A stretch of 64,000 nucleotides of DNA from positions 16,998 through 80,997 of the forward strand of contig JAFXCH010000054.1 of the NCBI GenBank assembly GCA_017516485.1, written 5' to 3'. Under the pieces are notes generated by a model, which had not been told where the DNA came from, did not search any database, and worked only from the letters and a program-made list of their open reading frames with translations. This DNA is from Clostridia bacterium (GTDB lineage: Bacteria; Bacillota; Clostridia; Oscillospirales; Acutalibacteraceae). Position 1 is the stretch's first letter. Every line of letters begins with the position of its first letter. Below are positions 32,837-43,218 of this stretch, in pieces. The position numbers were made by a program, and so were the translations under genes.

Positions 32837-34381
32837 TTATTTCTTGTACTCCTTGAAATCTGCATAGATTTCTTCGGTGTATACGTTGTTTTCATCCTTA
32901 TCGTGAAGCGGATACCATACCTGAGCGAAGAAGGGGTTGACCTTTGCTTCGTCGTCGTATGCCCAGCGGAACTTCTTCTGCTCTGCCTTCTCGAGTGATG
33001 AGGGAAGCTCTTCGGGACACCAATGACCGCCGCGAAGAACAAGGTTCGGGCTCATCATAAACTTGTGACCGTGTGCACATTCCCACTCAACAGGTGTGTA
33101 CATATCGACAATCTCAGTTGCGAGGCACTTACCGCCACGGAACTCAGCAGCCTTCTGAAGATCCTCAATTGTAAGTGAATCGAAGGGCTTGGTCTCATCA
33201 TAACCGTGATCGAGAACGAGAGCCTTTGCAGGATCATCGTTGGGACGGTAAACCTTAACCTTGCTCCAGTCGGAACCGATAGCGTTCCACTTCTCCATTG
33301 AGCCAACGTAAGCGTTGATTCTGGGAGTAACGTTATTAGCTCTCCACCAGAGTGTACCGTAAATTGGAGTCTGAGCAATCTTCTTCATAAAGGGCTTAAC
33401 TGCAAAAGCAAACGGCTTTGCAAGGAAAGCGAGCTTGTAGAACCACTCAACTCTGTCCATCATGCTCTTGAAGTATTCCTTGATGGGAGTATTTGCACGG
33501 AAGTGGAGATAGCTCTCAAGAACATCAGAGTCAAGATACCACTGACCGTGGAAGTTACGTGTGATAAACCAGTCGGGGTCAAACAGCTTCTTGGGATCAC
33601 CAAGACCGAGACCGCACTTGCCGAGAAGAAGCTCTTCAAACTCCATATTTGTGATTCTGTACTGTGCACCTGAACCGATGTTGTAGAATCTTCTCCAGAA
33701 CTCTTCGGGAACATCGTCACCACAGACGTTTACAAGAAGACGACCGGAGTCTTCAACAGTTGCCCACTCAAGAACACCATTGATAACAACGTGGTACATG
33801 ATGGGCTCCATATTCTTGAGGATTTCGGGGTAAAGGATACCTGACTGACGGAGTGATACCCAGTACTTAAGGCCTGACTCAGCAAAGACAGACTCAGCAA
33901 TAACCTTACTTGTTGCATAGTGGTCGTAAACACTGATTTTGATGGGGTCACCTGTACGTGCCCAATGAATCGGGTCGTCACGCTCACCTGTTTCAGCAAC
34001 AGTACCTATGTAAACAACCTTGACTGCATCGGGATCGGGCTGTGCCTTAACAGCCTTGACGATATTCTGTGCAGCGCCAACATTTGTTTTGATTGTAGCA
34101 ATGGGAAGATAGTCAGCAGAGGGAGAAACCATACCGCCAACGTGAAGAACGTAATCAGCACCGTTAACGCACTCAAGAACGCTCTCATACTTTCTAAGGT
34201 CACCCCAAACGATCTTGACAGCAGGATCGTTCATGTATGCCTTAAACTTCTCTCTGTTTTTCTCGCTGTCACGAAGAAGAACAACAATGTTGAACTTATC
34301 CTTCTTTGCGTACAACTGTTTGAAACCTTCCCAACCCATGTTACCTGAAGCACCGGTCAGGAATACAGTTTTTTTACTCAT
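32837..34381 (-). CDS. SDR-type NAD-dependent epimerase/dehydratase with C-terminal zinc-finger-like extension
   Basis: This 514-residue protein has a Rossmann start TVFLTGASGNMG (GxxGxxG at 10-16) and a catalytic YATSK (Tyr155, Lys159), like extended SDRs acting on nucleotide sugars or sterol-like ketones. The last 190 residues are extra: a helical part, then WECAHGHKF...GHWCPEE near 430-460, which resembles a zinc-ribbon with one ligand Cys replaced by Glu. AGGAGG lies 10 bases upstream of the ATG. Its own promoter and terminator indicate single-gene transcription. The substrate is not known. Confidence 0.7.
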   Translation of the reverse strand: MSKKTVFLTGASGNMGWEGFKQLYAKKDKFNIVVLLRDSEKNREKFKAYMNDPAVKIVWGDLRKYESVLECVNGADYVLHVGGMVSPSADYLPIATIKTNVGAAQNIVKAVKAQPDPDAVKVVYIGTVAETGERDDPIHWARTGDPIKISVYDHYATSKVIAESVFAESGLKYWVSLRQSGILYPEILKNMEPIMYHVVINGVLEWATVEDSGRLLVNVCGDDVPEEFWRRFYNIGSGAQYRITNMEFEELLLGKCGLGLGDPKKLFDPDWFITRNFHGQWYLDSDVLESYLHFRANTPIKEYFKSMMDRVEWFYKLAFLAKPFAFAVKPFMKKIAQTPIYGTLWWRANNVTPRINAYVGSMEKWNAIGSDWSKVKVYRPNDDPAKALVLDHGYDETKPFDSLTIEDLQKAAEFRGGKCLATEIVDMYTPVEWECAHGHKFMMSPNLVLRGGHWCPEELPSSLEKAEQKKFRWAYDDEAKVNPFFAQVWYPLHDKDENNVYTEEIYADFKEYKK

Positions 34382-34414
34382 ACCACAAAAGCCTCCTATA
34401 TTCTGGTTATATAC

Positions 34415-34443
34415 AATCTATCATATAAACAAAAAAAATTCAA
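34415..34443 (-). promoter_or_regulatory. promoter for the SDR gene
   Basis: On the minus strand TTGAAT, 17 bases, TAGATT, with the -10 about 34 bases upstream of the ATG at 34381. Confidence 0.45.
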
Positions 34444-34468
34444 CAATATTTTTATATTTATATACTTT

Positions 34469-34999
34469 TTAAGTAAACTTTTTTTCGCATACGGAATATA
34501 CGAACCCGTCATGCTCACCTACTGTAAAAGTGTATTCGGATTTATTTGATTTTATCGGTAACTCAAGAGAAAAAAACTCAACATCCTTTGCATTATCTGC
34601 AAAGCCGGTACCGATTGCCTTGAGGTAACTTTCCTTCAGTGTCCAAAGCGTATAAAAAGCTCTGTCTTCATTCTCAGATTTATTGAGCAAAGATATTTCA
34701 GCATCCGTAAAGACGCGGCTTTCGACCGATTTTCGGCGCTTTTTAATCAATTCAATATCAACGCCAATTTTATTATCAGAAAAAGCACACATTATATATC
34801 CGTTACAGTGACTGATGCTGATAAAAATATCCGTTCTGCCGTCAATATAAGGACAGCCTTTTTCATCCTTTGCAATAACTATTTCATCTGCATTTACAGA
34901 TAAAAAGCGTGCAACCTCATTTTTCAGCAAAGAATGTGCCGCACTGCTTATCTGATGATAGTTCTCCCCTGTTGATTTTTCAAAAAAAATCTGTATCAT
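34469..34999 (-). CDS. 4'-phosphopantetheinyl transferase, Sfp type
   Basis: The 176-residue enzyme transfers phosphopantetheine from CoA to carrier proteins. Motifs are ISISHCNGYIMCAF, the metal-binding KIGVDIELI, and FYTLWTLKESYLKAIGTGF in the C-terminal half. The compact length is at the low end for Sfp-type enzymes, which usually exceed 200 residues, but both half-domains are present. AAGG precedes the ATG. No carrier protein, polyketide or peptide synthetase is seen in the window, so the partner must lie elsewhere. Confidence 0.75.
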   Translation of the reverse strand: MIQIFFEKSTGENYHQISSAAHSLLKNEVARFLSVNADEIVIAKDEKGCPYIDGRTDIFISISHCNGYIMCAFSDNKIGVDIELIKKRRKSVESRVFTDAEISLLNKSENEDRAFYTLWTLKESYLKAIGTGFADNAKDVEFFSLELPIKSNKSEYTFTVGEHDGFVYSVCEKKFT

Positions 35000-35020
35000 A
35001 ACTAACCTTCTTCTAAAAAA

Positions 35021-35050
35021 GCCGCCCGGTTTTCGCCGGACGGCAATTTT
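35021..35050 (-). terminator. terminator after the dockerin protein gene
   Basis: GCCGcCCGG (35021-35029) pairs with CCGGaCGGC (35036-35044), followed on the minus strand by TTTTTTA. Confidence 0.75.
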
Positions 35051-35077
35051 TTAGTTTAAATAAAACCGAATTGGATT

Positions 35078-38000
35078 TTAACCGACCTGGTTGACAACTT
35101 CTTTAAGAAGAGCTGCGTCATTAAGAAGCATTGCGTCAGTAGCGTCAATTTCGCCGTCGTGGTTCGGGTCGGCCGCCATCTTCTCATACTCATTGAGCTT
35201 ATCGAGTGACAGCATACCTTTAGAAATCATACTTACGAGGAACGAGTCGTTAGCATCGGTTGTGCCGTTACCGTCAATATCACCGTAGATAACTACTGTG
35301 TACTCAAGGCGGCAAGTTGCGCCATCCATAACCTTGATAACGGAGCCTGTACCGAGAACAGAATCCTCACAAGTAATTGTACCTGTACCGATAACCTGTG
35401 CATAATCAGTCTTGAAGGAATCAAGTGTAAGCTCATCAGCAAGACCGTATACAATTCTCTTCTTTGTCTCAACAACTGTTGTTGAACCTTCTGCAGGAGC
35501 AAGCTCACAATCTGTTGATGCGATATCAAGAGAAACAAATGCGTTGGAAACATCGGGAACAAGGTTAACCGTATCAAGCTTGTATGCTGTGCCGTTTTCA
35601 GTTACGCAAGCAACTGATGTGGGTACAGAAGTTGCACTGTTTTCAGGTGATTTACACATTCTCTCATCGATGAAGATAAGACCTTCGGTAACAGAAGCAT
35701 CAATACCGCTGTTAACTGTAAGCTTAAGTGTAAATACGTGTGTCTTCTCGTTTACAATAACGGGAGGCTTCTTGCTTGTTGTAGCGAAATTACCTGTTGT
35801 GATACGAGTACACTTGATGTTAGCCGGATCAAGAGGAGTATTATCAGCAAACTTGCTTGCCCAGTTTGAAGCAGCAAAGTTTGTTGAACCGGAGATAGCT
35901 GTACTTGCAAGTGACTTAATGTAGTCAGAAGTTGTATTTGCTACTGTAGCATTTCTGACAGTACTTTCAACTGTGAATACACGGTTGTCGAACATAATAC
36001 CGAAGATACCCTGACCTGCATAGTAGTTAGTCTTGATACTTACTTCAACTTCGATAGCGTCGCCAGCTTTAATTGATGTAGCAGGTACACGCTTACCGTT
36101 GATTGTCTTGTAAACATCGAGATAATACTCACAAACTGTGTTAAGAGTCCAGACAGCTTTAAGAGTTACGTTACCCGAAGGCATTGTTTTAAGTTCATAA
36201 GGTTCGCCGTTGAGAGTCCAACCGTCGAAGAGGTAATTCTCCTTAGTGGGATTCTCGATTGTAATAGGTGTACCGTAAAGAGCAGTGATTGAATCTATCT
36301 CTGTACCACCGTTAGAATCGAAGTAAAGTGTATATGTGTTTACACTGTACTGAGCATAGAGTGTATGCTCTGTGTCAAGCTCTACAAGGACAGCAGATGT
36401 AATCTGCTCGCCACCCTCAGGCTGTGTAAACCAACCAATGAATGTGTGACCATCCTTAGTGGGTGTGGGAAGGCTGCCGTAAGCTGAACCGAATGTTACG
36501 GTATAGCTTGTATCGGAAACAACACCGTTCTCACCGGCATCAAGAGTTACGTCATAAACCTTCTCAGTCCAACCTGCATATAAGGTTACGGATGTACCTG
36601 TATCACCAAAGTCAGGCATAGTTGTGTAAGATGCGGGCTGAGTACATTTCTCATCGAAGTACCAACCTGTGAAGCTGTAACCGAATCTTGTAGGAACAGG
36701 CATTGCGATTTCAGTACCGTATGCAGCGGTGATAGAATCACAAGCTGAACCAAGACCCGAATTGAAGTTGATTGTATAGCTCTCTACATCACTCCAATGA
36801 GCGTAGAGATTTTCAACATAGTTGATAGTAACGATAGTATCGGGAATAATCTGCTCACCGCCTGTTGCATCAGAGAACCAACCGAGGAAAGTATAACCGT
36901 CTCTTGTAGCAACGGGAAGCTCACCGTATTCACCGCCGTATGCAAGCTGCTTGGATGCAACATCAACTGTACCGCCGTTAGCATTGAAGTATGCATAGTA
37001 AACAACGGGAGTATAGACAAATGTTACAGTCTGCTCATCTTGAGTAAGAGTAACTGTCTGATACTGTACATCTGGCTCATAACCGGGATGAACCGGAGCA
37101 GTAGCACGGACAACATAAGTTCTTGTACCGTCGTAAAGCTGTGAGCTGAGTACGCGGTAGCCGCCTTCCTGAGTTTCGTCAGGAGTTACACAGAGAATTG
37201 TGTATCTTGCCATTTTAAGAGTAAGACCGTCGATAGCTGTCTGGATGTTGTCTGCCATCTGGTCAACAGCAGCCTGTCTTTCAGCAGGAAGGTCATACTG
37301 AACAAGAGCGATAGCGTTAGTTATATCAGCAAATGTGTTGTAGTCGTCAGGATTAAGCTCATTAATATAAGCAACCAAAGCATAAATTCTGGAGTAATCA
37401 GCATATGCGCTGACAAGTGAGTTAACAGCCATACCGATATTCTCGATAGCACGCTGAACTCTTGTCTGAGTAGCGCTGGGGTTAGCATAAACTTCAAGAG
37501 CGTTCTTCATAACAGATATGTATGTTGAAAAACCGCCGTCGTAGCTTGAAGCCTGTCTGTTCTTTGCTGTTTCTCTTGCGATGAGAGCACCAAGCTGTGA
37601 CTTGATAGCAACATGCTCTCCTTCAGCACAAGTAAGAACATTGACATAAGATGTGTATGTTTCACCTAAACAGTCATATGTGATTGTAGCGGTAATAACA
37701 TCGCCTGTTGCGCCTGTTGAAGTAACAATCGCATAGTAGTAACCGTCGGGCTCAAGTCTGAACTCATTGGCAACAACAGCGTTTGTAACCTCAAGAGTGA
37801 TGTTTGAAAGCTCGTTTGAAGCAACATCCTTAAATGCAATTGTAATACTCTTACCACTTACTACTGAGCTTGCTGCTCTCACATCGATAGCAGACTTGTA
37901 CTCTGTATTGATAACGGTAAGACCTGCCTCTGCACCTGCAAGAGCAGAAACAGCATTATTAATATCTTCTGCTGAAGCTGAAGAATTCGCAGCGACACTT

Positions 38001-38200
38001 TGTGCATTAGCCAGCGCAGCGGTGTAAACAGCGTATGACTCGGGTGTATATCTTGCATCCGGATAGGACTCATGATTATCGAGCATATACTGAAGAACTG
38101 AGCTGCTGTAGCTTGCGGCATTGGCTACAATGCCGCAAGCAAAAGTAGTAGCTATAAGTGTCAATGCAAGAAGAAAGCTTATAAATTTTTTAAGTTTCAT
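35078..38200 (-). CDS. large secreted protein with FIVAR, InlB-type repeats, cohesin-like region and dockerin
   Basis: This 1040-residue secreted protein starts with a signal peptide (KLKKFISFLLALTLIATTFA). FIVAR-like helices follow (YTPESYAVYTAALANAQSVA near 60-95), then about four InlB B-type repeats (FNANGGTVDVASKQLAYGG, FNSGLGSACDSITAAYG, LDAGENGVVSDTSYTVTFG, FDSNGGTEIDSITALYG). Next come a beta-rich cohesin-like region (AGDAIEVEVSIKTNYYAGQG) and a type I dockerin with two calcium loops (DIDGNGTTDANDSF, DPNHDGEIDATDAM). The ATG at 38200 has AGGGG about 9 bases upstream. The dockerin implies assembly into a cohesin-bearing complex. It directly follows the 1539-residue gene. Confidence 0.8.
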   Translation of the reverse strand: MKLKKFISFLLALTLIATTFACGIVANAASYSSSVLQYMLDNHESYPDARYTPESYAVYTAALANAQSVAANSSASAEDINNAVSALAGAEAGLTVINTEYKSAIDVRAASSVVSGKSITIAFKDVASNELSNITLEVTNAVVANEFRLEPDGYYYAIVTSTGATGDVITATITYDCLGETYTSYVNVLTCAEGEHVAIKSQLGALIARETAKNRQASSYDGGFSTYISVMKNALEVYANPSATQTRVQRAIENIGMAVNSLVSAYADYSRIYALVAYINELNPDDYNTFADITNAIALVQYDLPAERQAAVDQMADNIQTAIDGLTLKMARYTILCVTPDETQEGGYRVLSSQLYDGTRTYVVRATAPVHPGYEPDVQYQTVTLTQDEQTVTFVYTPVVYYAYFNANGGTVDVASKQLAYGGEYGELPVATRDGYTFLGWFSDATGGEQIIPDTIVTINYVENLYAHWSDVESYTINFNSGLGSACDSITAAYGTEIAMPVPTRFGYSFTGWYFDEKCTQPASYTTMPDFGDTGTSVTLYAGWTEKVYDVTLDAGENGVVSDTSYTVTFGSAYGSLPTPTKDGHTFIGWFTQPEGGEQITSAVLVELDTEHTLYAQYSVNTYTLYFDSNGGTEIDSITALYGTPITIENPTKENYLFDGWTLNGEPYELKTMPSGNVTLKAVWTLNTVCEYYLDVYKTINGKRVPATSIKAGDAIEVEVSIKTNYYAGQGIFGIMFDNRVFTVESTVRNATVANTTSDYIKSLASTAISGSTNFAASNWASKFADNTPLDPANIKCTRITTGNFATTSKKPPVIVNEKTHVFTLKLTVNSGIDASVTEGLIFIDERMCKSPENSATSVPTSVACVTENGTAYKLDTVNLVPDVSNAFVSLDIASTDCELAPAEGSTTVVETKKRIVYGLADELTLDSFKTDYAQVIGTGTITCEDSVLGTGSVIKVMDGATCRLEYTVVIYGDIDGNGTTDANDSFLVSMISKGMLSLDKLNEYEKMAADPNHDGEIDATDAMLLNDAALLKEVVNQVG

Positions 38201-38256
38201 TTGCATATTCCCCTATTACACGAGTAAATTTTTTGTAATGAATTCAGAGGTAAATC

Positions 38257-41200
38257 TTAACCGATACCCAAGACATTAGAGAAGATAAAGCCGAATATCT
38301 GTGAAAGTATAGCAAGTATCTTTGCGAAGAATGTCTGTGTTGTTTCGGGTGTCTCTGTTGTAACATCAGATGTTGAGGAGTTAACCTCGGTATCGTTAGT
38401 TGCAACTCTGTTCCAACGAGCATAGAGAGTTGAATAGTAACCTGTTGTAACCTTAACGGTTTCGTCAACCTTGATACCGCCGGAAAGCTTGTTGTACCAA
38501 CCGACAAATTCAAAGCCCTCACGTGTGGGAACAGGAAGGTTAGCGTATGTGCTGCCGTATGTTACGTTAGCTGTTGTGGGATCAACTGTACCACCATTTG
38601 CGTTAAAGATAACTCTGTAAACATCGGGTGCATAGTAGAACTCAACAACAACGCCGCCCTTAGTAATTGTTACAAGCTGAGCTTTGTTCTGTGACTTGTA
38701 ACCCATAATATCGGGAACGTTAACGATAACCTTTTCACCGATATCACCGAAAATGGTATCTGTGCTAAGAAGGATAACCTGAGGAACTTCGTTGCCTTCG
38801 TCATCAATTACGGTAAGAGGATGAAGGAGACCGGAGTTATCGTAGCAGCGGATGATGATACGATCCTGAGCGGGCTCAAGACCATCGATAGCTGCACGGA
38901 GATTTTCGACAATCTCGTTAACAAGTGACTGCTGAAGAACATCCTGTGAGAAGTCGATAGTCTTAAGAATGTCTGCTACATCACTGTAATTCTGATAATC
39001 ATCGGGATTGAGGGAATTTGCGATAGAAATGAGCTTGTGAAGCTCTTCGAAATCTGCTGACTTGTATTCAAGCCAATCGATTGCTTCAAGAAGGTTAACA
39101 TTTGCTTCATCAATCTGAGCCTGTGTTACCATGGGGTTGTTAAGAACGGTAACTGCTGCCTCAAGATCCTTCTTGTAGATATCCCAACCGCCTGAATAGA
39201 ACCAATCCTGACGGCAGGAAGAGATAGCATCGTTAACTGTTGCACGAAGCACGCTCTTATCGTAAGCGATTACACGAAGTTCAAACTTCGGATAAGAGAT
39301 TGTTGAACCGCCGTTTGTTGCAACAGCGTTAACAGTGGGAGTAATAAGAGTTGTGAGAGAGTCGCCTGCCTCAGGAAGATTACCGGAGAAGGTGAAGTTC
39401 TTGGAATCGTCCTGATTAAGGGTCATGCTGTAAGAAGAAGGATCAACTGTAACTGCCTCGTTAGAGGATGTTACGTCAACGTTAATAGAATTGAATACAC
39501 CTGTACCAATGTTGCCGCTTGAATAAGAATCAGCATACTTGGTGATTGTAAACATAAGGCCGGGAATCTCAGATAAGTTTCTGTAAACACTACGGTCTGC
39601 ATAAACAGTACCCATAGGAATAGTAGCAAAATCACCTGCACTGCCTGCATTCGGATGATCTACATAGTACTCAAGAACACCGCTGTAGTTAGTGGTGTTG
39701 ATACCGTAAACACCGAGGTGGTACTTGTTACGAATATAACCGGGCTGGCATGTATTTACATCAAAGTTGATTTCATAGTCACCTGCAGATACGAATGTAT
39801 AAGCATAAGCAGTATATGTCATACCTGTAGAAGGCTGTGTAAACTTGATAGTTGCAGTGATTACTGAGTAAAGAGATGCTGCAGCAGGATCAATCTCCCA
39901 GCAGTAGTAACCGTCTTCCTCATACATTTCGCCGATAACTGCGCCGCCGTTAACTGTTGCAGAAACATTTGTAACAGCTGCACCGCTTGCCTCGCGGAAC
40001 TTAAGAGTTGTCTTTGTATCTCTTGCAACTACTTCATCGATGATAATGTCTGCGCCAAGTTCATAGTTGAGTTCCCACAGCTCAAGGTTGTTGAGAGCAT
40101 CACCAAGTCTTGTTGCTGTTTCGTCAACGATGTACTGATCGTCAAGGTCATAGTCACGGTCAATTGACGTAGCCTCTGCATAAGCAGCCTTGAACTCAGC
40201 AAGTGAATGTGTTGTGTAGAGCTTGTAATCCTCTTCAGGAATTGCTTCAGCTCTTCTAATCATAACGTCAAGAACATTATAACGTGCAAGAGAGATATAA
40301 TCCTTAAGTCTGTTCTGAGCCTTAAAGAGCTCCTGTCTTGCGATAGAAACAGCTGACTGTTTTGCATTAGGATCAGCTGCTACCTTGTAAGCGTTAGCAA
40401 GAGCCTCACTGTAAAGTCTCCATGATCTGTCTGTATAAACTTTACCGCCTGAGCCATTATCGTTAGTCTCGGCATTATTAGCTTCTGCATAGTCAATTTC
40501 GTAAGCGAGCTGAATCTTACATATCTCACTTCTGGGAGTGAGCTTATCATAATAATAACCAAGTCTGTAGTAGAGGTTCTTTATTTCAAGAGCAGTAACT
40601 GAACTGGGATTCTCGTTGTATCTGTTTACAAGGTCTACACACTCGCTGTATGTATCATCAAAGTCTGTAAACTCGTAGAGATACTCATAGTCCTCTTCAC
40701 CGTATGTGAAGTAACCGTCATCGCTGTATGCAAGGTCACCGTTGGAGGGCATATACTGCTCCATAAGTGTCTTGAGGTCCTTCATAGTCTTGTTGGGATA
40801 ACCAACGGGAGCGTTAACTGTGAAGTTATCGTTCTGGCTCAGACCGATGAGTGAACCGACAAGCGGAATAAGTGACGGGAAGTTATAGTCTTTCTCGGCG
40901 TAAAGAGCAATAAGTAAGTTCTCAAGGAACTGACCAAGATTGCCGCCCTCAGTAGTACCGTAAACAAGCTCTTCAAGGCTGTTTACATTTGAGGGGATAA
41001 TTTCACGACCGTTCATAAGGCTTGAAAGGATATCGCCGAGAAGTTCAAGAACAAAGTTAACGAGAGGCTGATTAAGGATAGCATCGGGAGAAGAATTCTT
41101 ACCAATGAAGCTGAGGATCTTCTCGATATCAAGAGTCTGAACACCGTCGAGAATTGCACCTCTGATAAGTGACTCAGAAACTGTGCTGTAAGTCATCTGG

Positions 41201-42876
41201 ATTGTGGTAAGTGTGGGATCGAGAAGTGTGAAGAGAGTTGCATCAAGCTTCTCCCAACAAGTCATACCTGCAAGGTTCTGTCTTGTGTTGAAGATGAAAC
41301 CGAAGTTTTCGATTGCCCAGTTAACAACATAGTCAAGGAACTCTTCAAAGTTTGCATCAGCCGGAATATTAACGGGGATGAGAGAATTCATGAGATAGAT
41401 GAGGTAGTCTGTACCTACTTCAATCCATGCACCGTCTTCGGGATCGAGCTCACCACTCTCAATCATACCGTAGTAATCGTTTTCGGGAAGGATATCGATA
41501 ACAAGACTGATAAGTATATAAGTAAGGCATTCCTGAATTGTGTCACAGTCGGGAAGGAAACGAACGCCGGCAAAGAAATCAATACCGGGAGCAATAAGCT
41601 GGATAATGTAGGAAATGAACTGATCTGTTGTCCACTCAGTCATATCCGGGAATTCCATATCCTCCGGGATAACTTCAGGAAGAAGCATCTGAAGGAGACC
41701 GGGGCCAAGCTCACGGAGAAGAGAAACGATGTTGTTGTAAATCTCATCGTTAATATCAATACCGTGATCTGTGAAAGAGATGATGTTGTAAAGAGCGGCA
41801 GGAGTCTTGGTTACATTGCCTGCTTCATCTGTTACAGTTTCACCTGCAAGAAGCCATTTAAGCGCTCTCTCAAGCTCGATAACAGGATACTCCTCTGTAT
41901 TGTAATCAAAGCCAAGCTTGAGATAGTCGTTGATAATACCCATAACTGTGGGAAGAAGACCGGGCTCTGCGGGGTTACCGTAAGGCCACTCTTCGCTTAC
42001 TTCGATATCAAGTGTATCGGGAAGTGACTCAACAAGTGTGGGAACAAGGATATCAGCCATAAGCGAGTCGATAGCGTTCTGGATAAGATCGTATGTAGAA
42101 CCGCTTGTGATTGATGTTTTACCAGCCATACTGGGAAGGAAACCGGAGTAGGACTGAGTAGAAACGTTGTAATCACCTATAAGAAGCTGGTCAACAACAT
42201 CCTGAAGGAGACCGTCGATAGTAAATGAATTGAGTGTAACACCTGCAGGAAGTGTGTCGATTTCGGGCTCTGACTCAGCCTTAAGCAAACTATTATATAT
42301 AAGTGTATAAATCATTTCCTTAAGGAAAGCAGGAATATCGTAAAGGAAACCGAAATCCGGATCATCGGGCGGAAGAACCATCTCCAAAATGAAACCGAAG
42401 TTGATAGTACCGTTACCAAGCTTCTCAAGAACAGCGGCATTGTCGCTGAGGAACTCAAGAAGAGCATAGAAAACGGCAGAGTCGGCGTGAGTAGATCTTC
42501 TGGGCTCAACTATAGCAGACTCATCGAGGTCTTTAAGGTCACCAACAAGGCTGAGACCCTGTGCAACGTTGACAAGGCCCATATCGAGAAGGTCTGAAAT
42601 TGATTTGAATGTATTATCAACTGATGTGAGGTTGATTCTGATTGTACCAAGGATACTCAGGTCAATCTCTTCGTTGATATTGGCATCATACAGCACTGTA
42701 TCAATGAAGTCGAGCAACATAGAGCAGGACTGCTCGTATGTATAATACGGCTTACCAAGGCTGTCGTAGCCGGCGGGTGTTGTGTAAGCTTCATAAGCAG
42801 ATGCTGTGCTTGCAAGAGAAGTTGCAAGGATTACATAAGCTAGAAGGATGCACAATAGCTTTTTGACTTTTTTCAT
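38257..42876 (-). CDS. very large secreted surface protein with FIVAR and one InlB repeat
   Basis: This 1539-residue protein has a signal peptide (VKKLLCILLAYVILATSLA), a long helical and mixed region with FIVAR-type modules (YTDRSWRLYSEALANAYKVA), one InlB B-type repeat near the C-terminus (VIFNANGGTVDPTTANVTYG, VGWYNKLSGG), a Ser/Thr-rich stretch and a final hydrophobic amphipathic tail (TFFAKILAILSQIFGFIF). No sortase motif and no dockerin. GGAGGTG lies 6-8 bases before the ATG. It precedes the dockerin protein on the same strand by 56 bases, so both are likely cotranscribed and act together at the cell surface. Confidence 0.75.
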   Translation of the reverse strand: MKKVKKLLCILLAYVILATSLASTASAYEAYTTPAGYDSLGKPYYTYEQSCSMLLDFIDTVLYDANINEEIDLSILGTIRINLTSVDNTFKSISDLLDMGLVNVAQGLSLVGDLKDLDESAIVEPRRSTHADSAVFYALLEFLSDNAAVLEKLGNGTINFGFILEMVLPPDDPDFGFLYDIPAFLKEMIYTLIYNSLLKAESEPEIDTLPAGVTLNSFTIDGLLQDVVDQLLIGDYNVSTQSYSGFLPSMAGKTSITSGSTYDLIQNAIDSLMADILVPTLVESLPDTLDIEVSEEWPYGNPAEPGLLPTVMGIINDYLKLGFDYNTEEYPVIELERALKWLLAGETVTDEAGNVTKTPAALYNIISFTDHGIDINDEIYNNIVSLLRELGPGLLQMLLPEVIPEDMEFPDMTEWTTDQFISYIIQLIAPGIDFFAGVRFLPDCDTIQECLTYILISLVIDILPENDYYGMIESGELDPEDGAWIEVGTDYLIYLMNSLIPVNIPADANFEEFLDYVVNWAIENFGFIFNTRQNLAGMTCWEKLDATLFTLLDPTLTTIQMTYSTVSESLIRGAILDGVQTLDIEKILSFIGKNSSPDAILNQPLVNFVLELLGDILSSLMNGREIIPSNVNSLEELVYGTTEGGNLGQFLENLLIALYAEKDYNFPSLIPLVGSLIGLSQNDNFTVNAPVGYPNKTMKDLKTLMEQYMPSNGDLAYSDDGYFTYGEEDYEYLYEFTDFDDTYSECVDLVNRYNENPSSVTALEIKNLYYRLGYYYDKLTPRSEICKIQLAYEIDYAEANNAETNDNGSGGKVYTDRSWRLYSEALANAYKVAADPNAKQSAVSIARQELFKAQNRLKDYISLARYNVLDVMIRRAEAIPEEDYKLYTTHSLAEFKAAYAEATSIDRDYDLDDQYIVDETATRLGDALNNLELWELNYELGADIIIDEVVARDTKTTLKFREASGAAVTNVSATVNGGAVIGEMYEEDGYYCWEIDPAAASLYSVITATIKFTQPSTGMTYTAYAYTFVSAGDYEINFDVNTCQPGYIRNKYHLGVYGINTTNYSGVLEYYVDHPNAGSAGDFATIPMGTVYADRSVYRNLSEIPGLMFTITKYADSYSSGNIGTGVFNSINVDVTSSNEAVTVDPSSYSMTLNQDDSKNFTFSGNLPEAGDSLTTLITPTVNAVATNGGSTISYPKFELRVIAYDKSVLRATVNDAISSCRQDWFYSGGWDIYKKDLEAAVTVLNNPMVTQAQIDEANVNLLEAIDWLEYKSADFEELHKLISIANSLNPDDYQNYSDVADILKTIDFSQDVLQQSLVNEIVENLRAAIDGLEPAQDRIIIRCYDNSGLLHPLTVIDDEGNEVPQVILLSTDTIFGDIGEKVIVNVPDIMGYKSQNKAQLVTITKGGVVVEFYYAPDVYRVIFNANGGTVDPTTANVTYGSTYANLPVPTREGFEFVGWYNKLSGGIKVDETVKVTTGYYSTLYARWNRVATNDTEVNSSTSDVTTETPETTQTFFAKILAILSQIFGFIFSNVLGIG

Positions 42877-42999
42877 AAAAAAGCACCTCCATGGTTTTGT
42901 GTGTGGAAATTTGCGGTTCGTTAGGAATACCTTTTATATATGTAATTAATAGCAGACACCGACACCGATAGGTATACAGTTACACTATTATTCATACCG

Positions 43000-43028
43000 A
43001 TTGTATCACAACATTTTGTGAATTGCAA
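43000..43028 (-). promoter_or_regulatory. promoter for the two large secreted proteins
   Basis: On the minus strand TTGCAA, 17 bases, TACAAT. The -10 lies about 125 bases upstream of the start at 42876; the leader shows no recognised element. Confidence 0.55.
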
Positions 43029-43131
43029 GTTAAATCGCAATAAAAATTCCATTTTTTTAAAACAAATTTGTACATTATGTTGCTAAAAAACAAATATCAC
43101 ACACAAAATCAGCTACTTTGTGCCTTAGGAC

Positions 43132-43160
43132 TTGTCAAGACCACAACATTATGGTAAAAT
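43132..43160 (+). promoter_or_regulatory. promoter for the small secreted peptide
   Basis: TTGTCA, 17 bases, TAAAAT, ending 58 bases before the ATG at 43219. Confidence 0.55.
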
Positions 43161-43218
43161 ATCCACATCAAACAATGTTTCTATATTATTTATTACATTA
43201 TATATAAGGAGTAACAAT

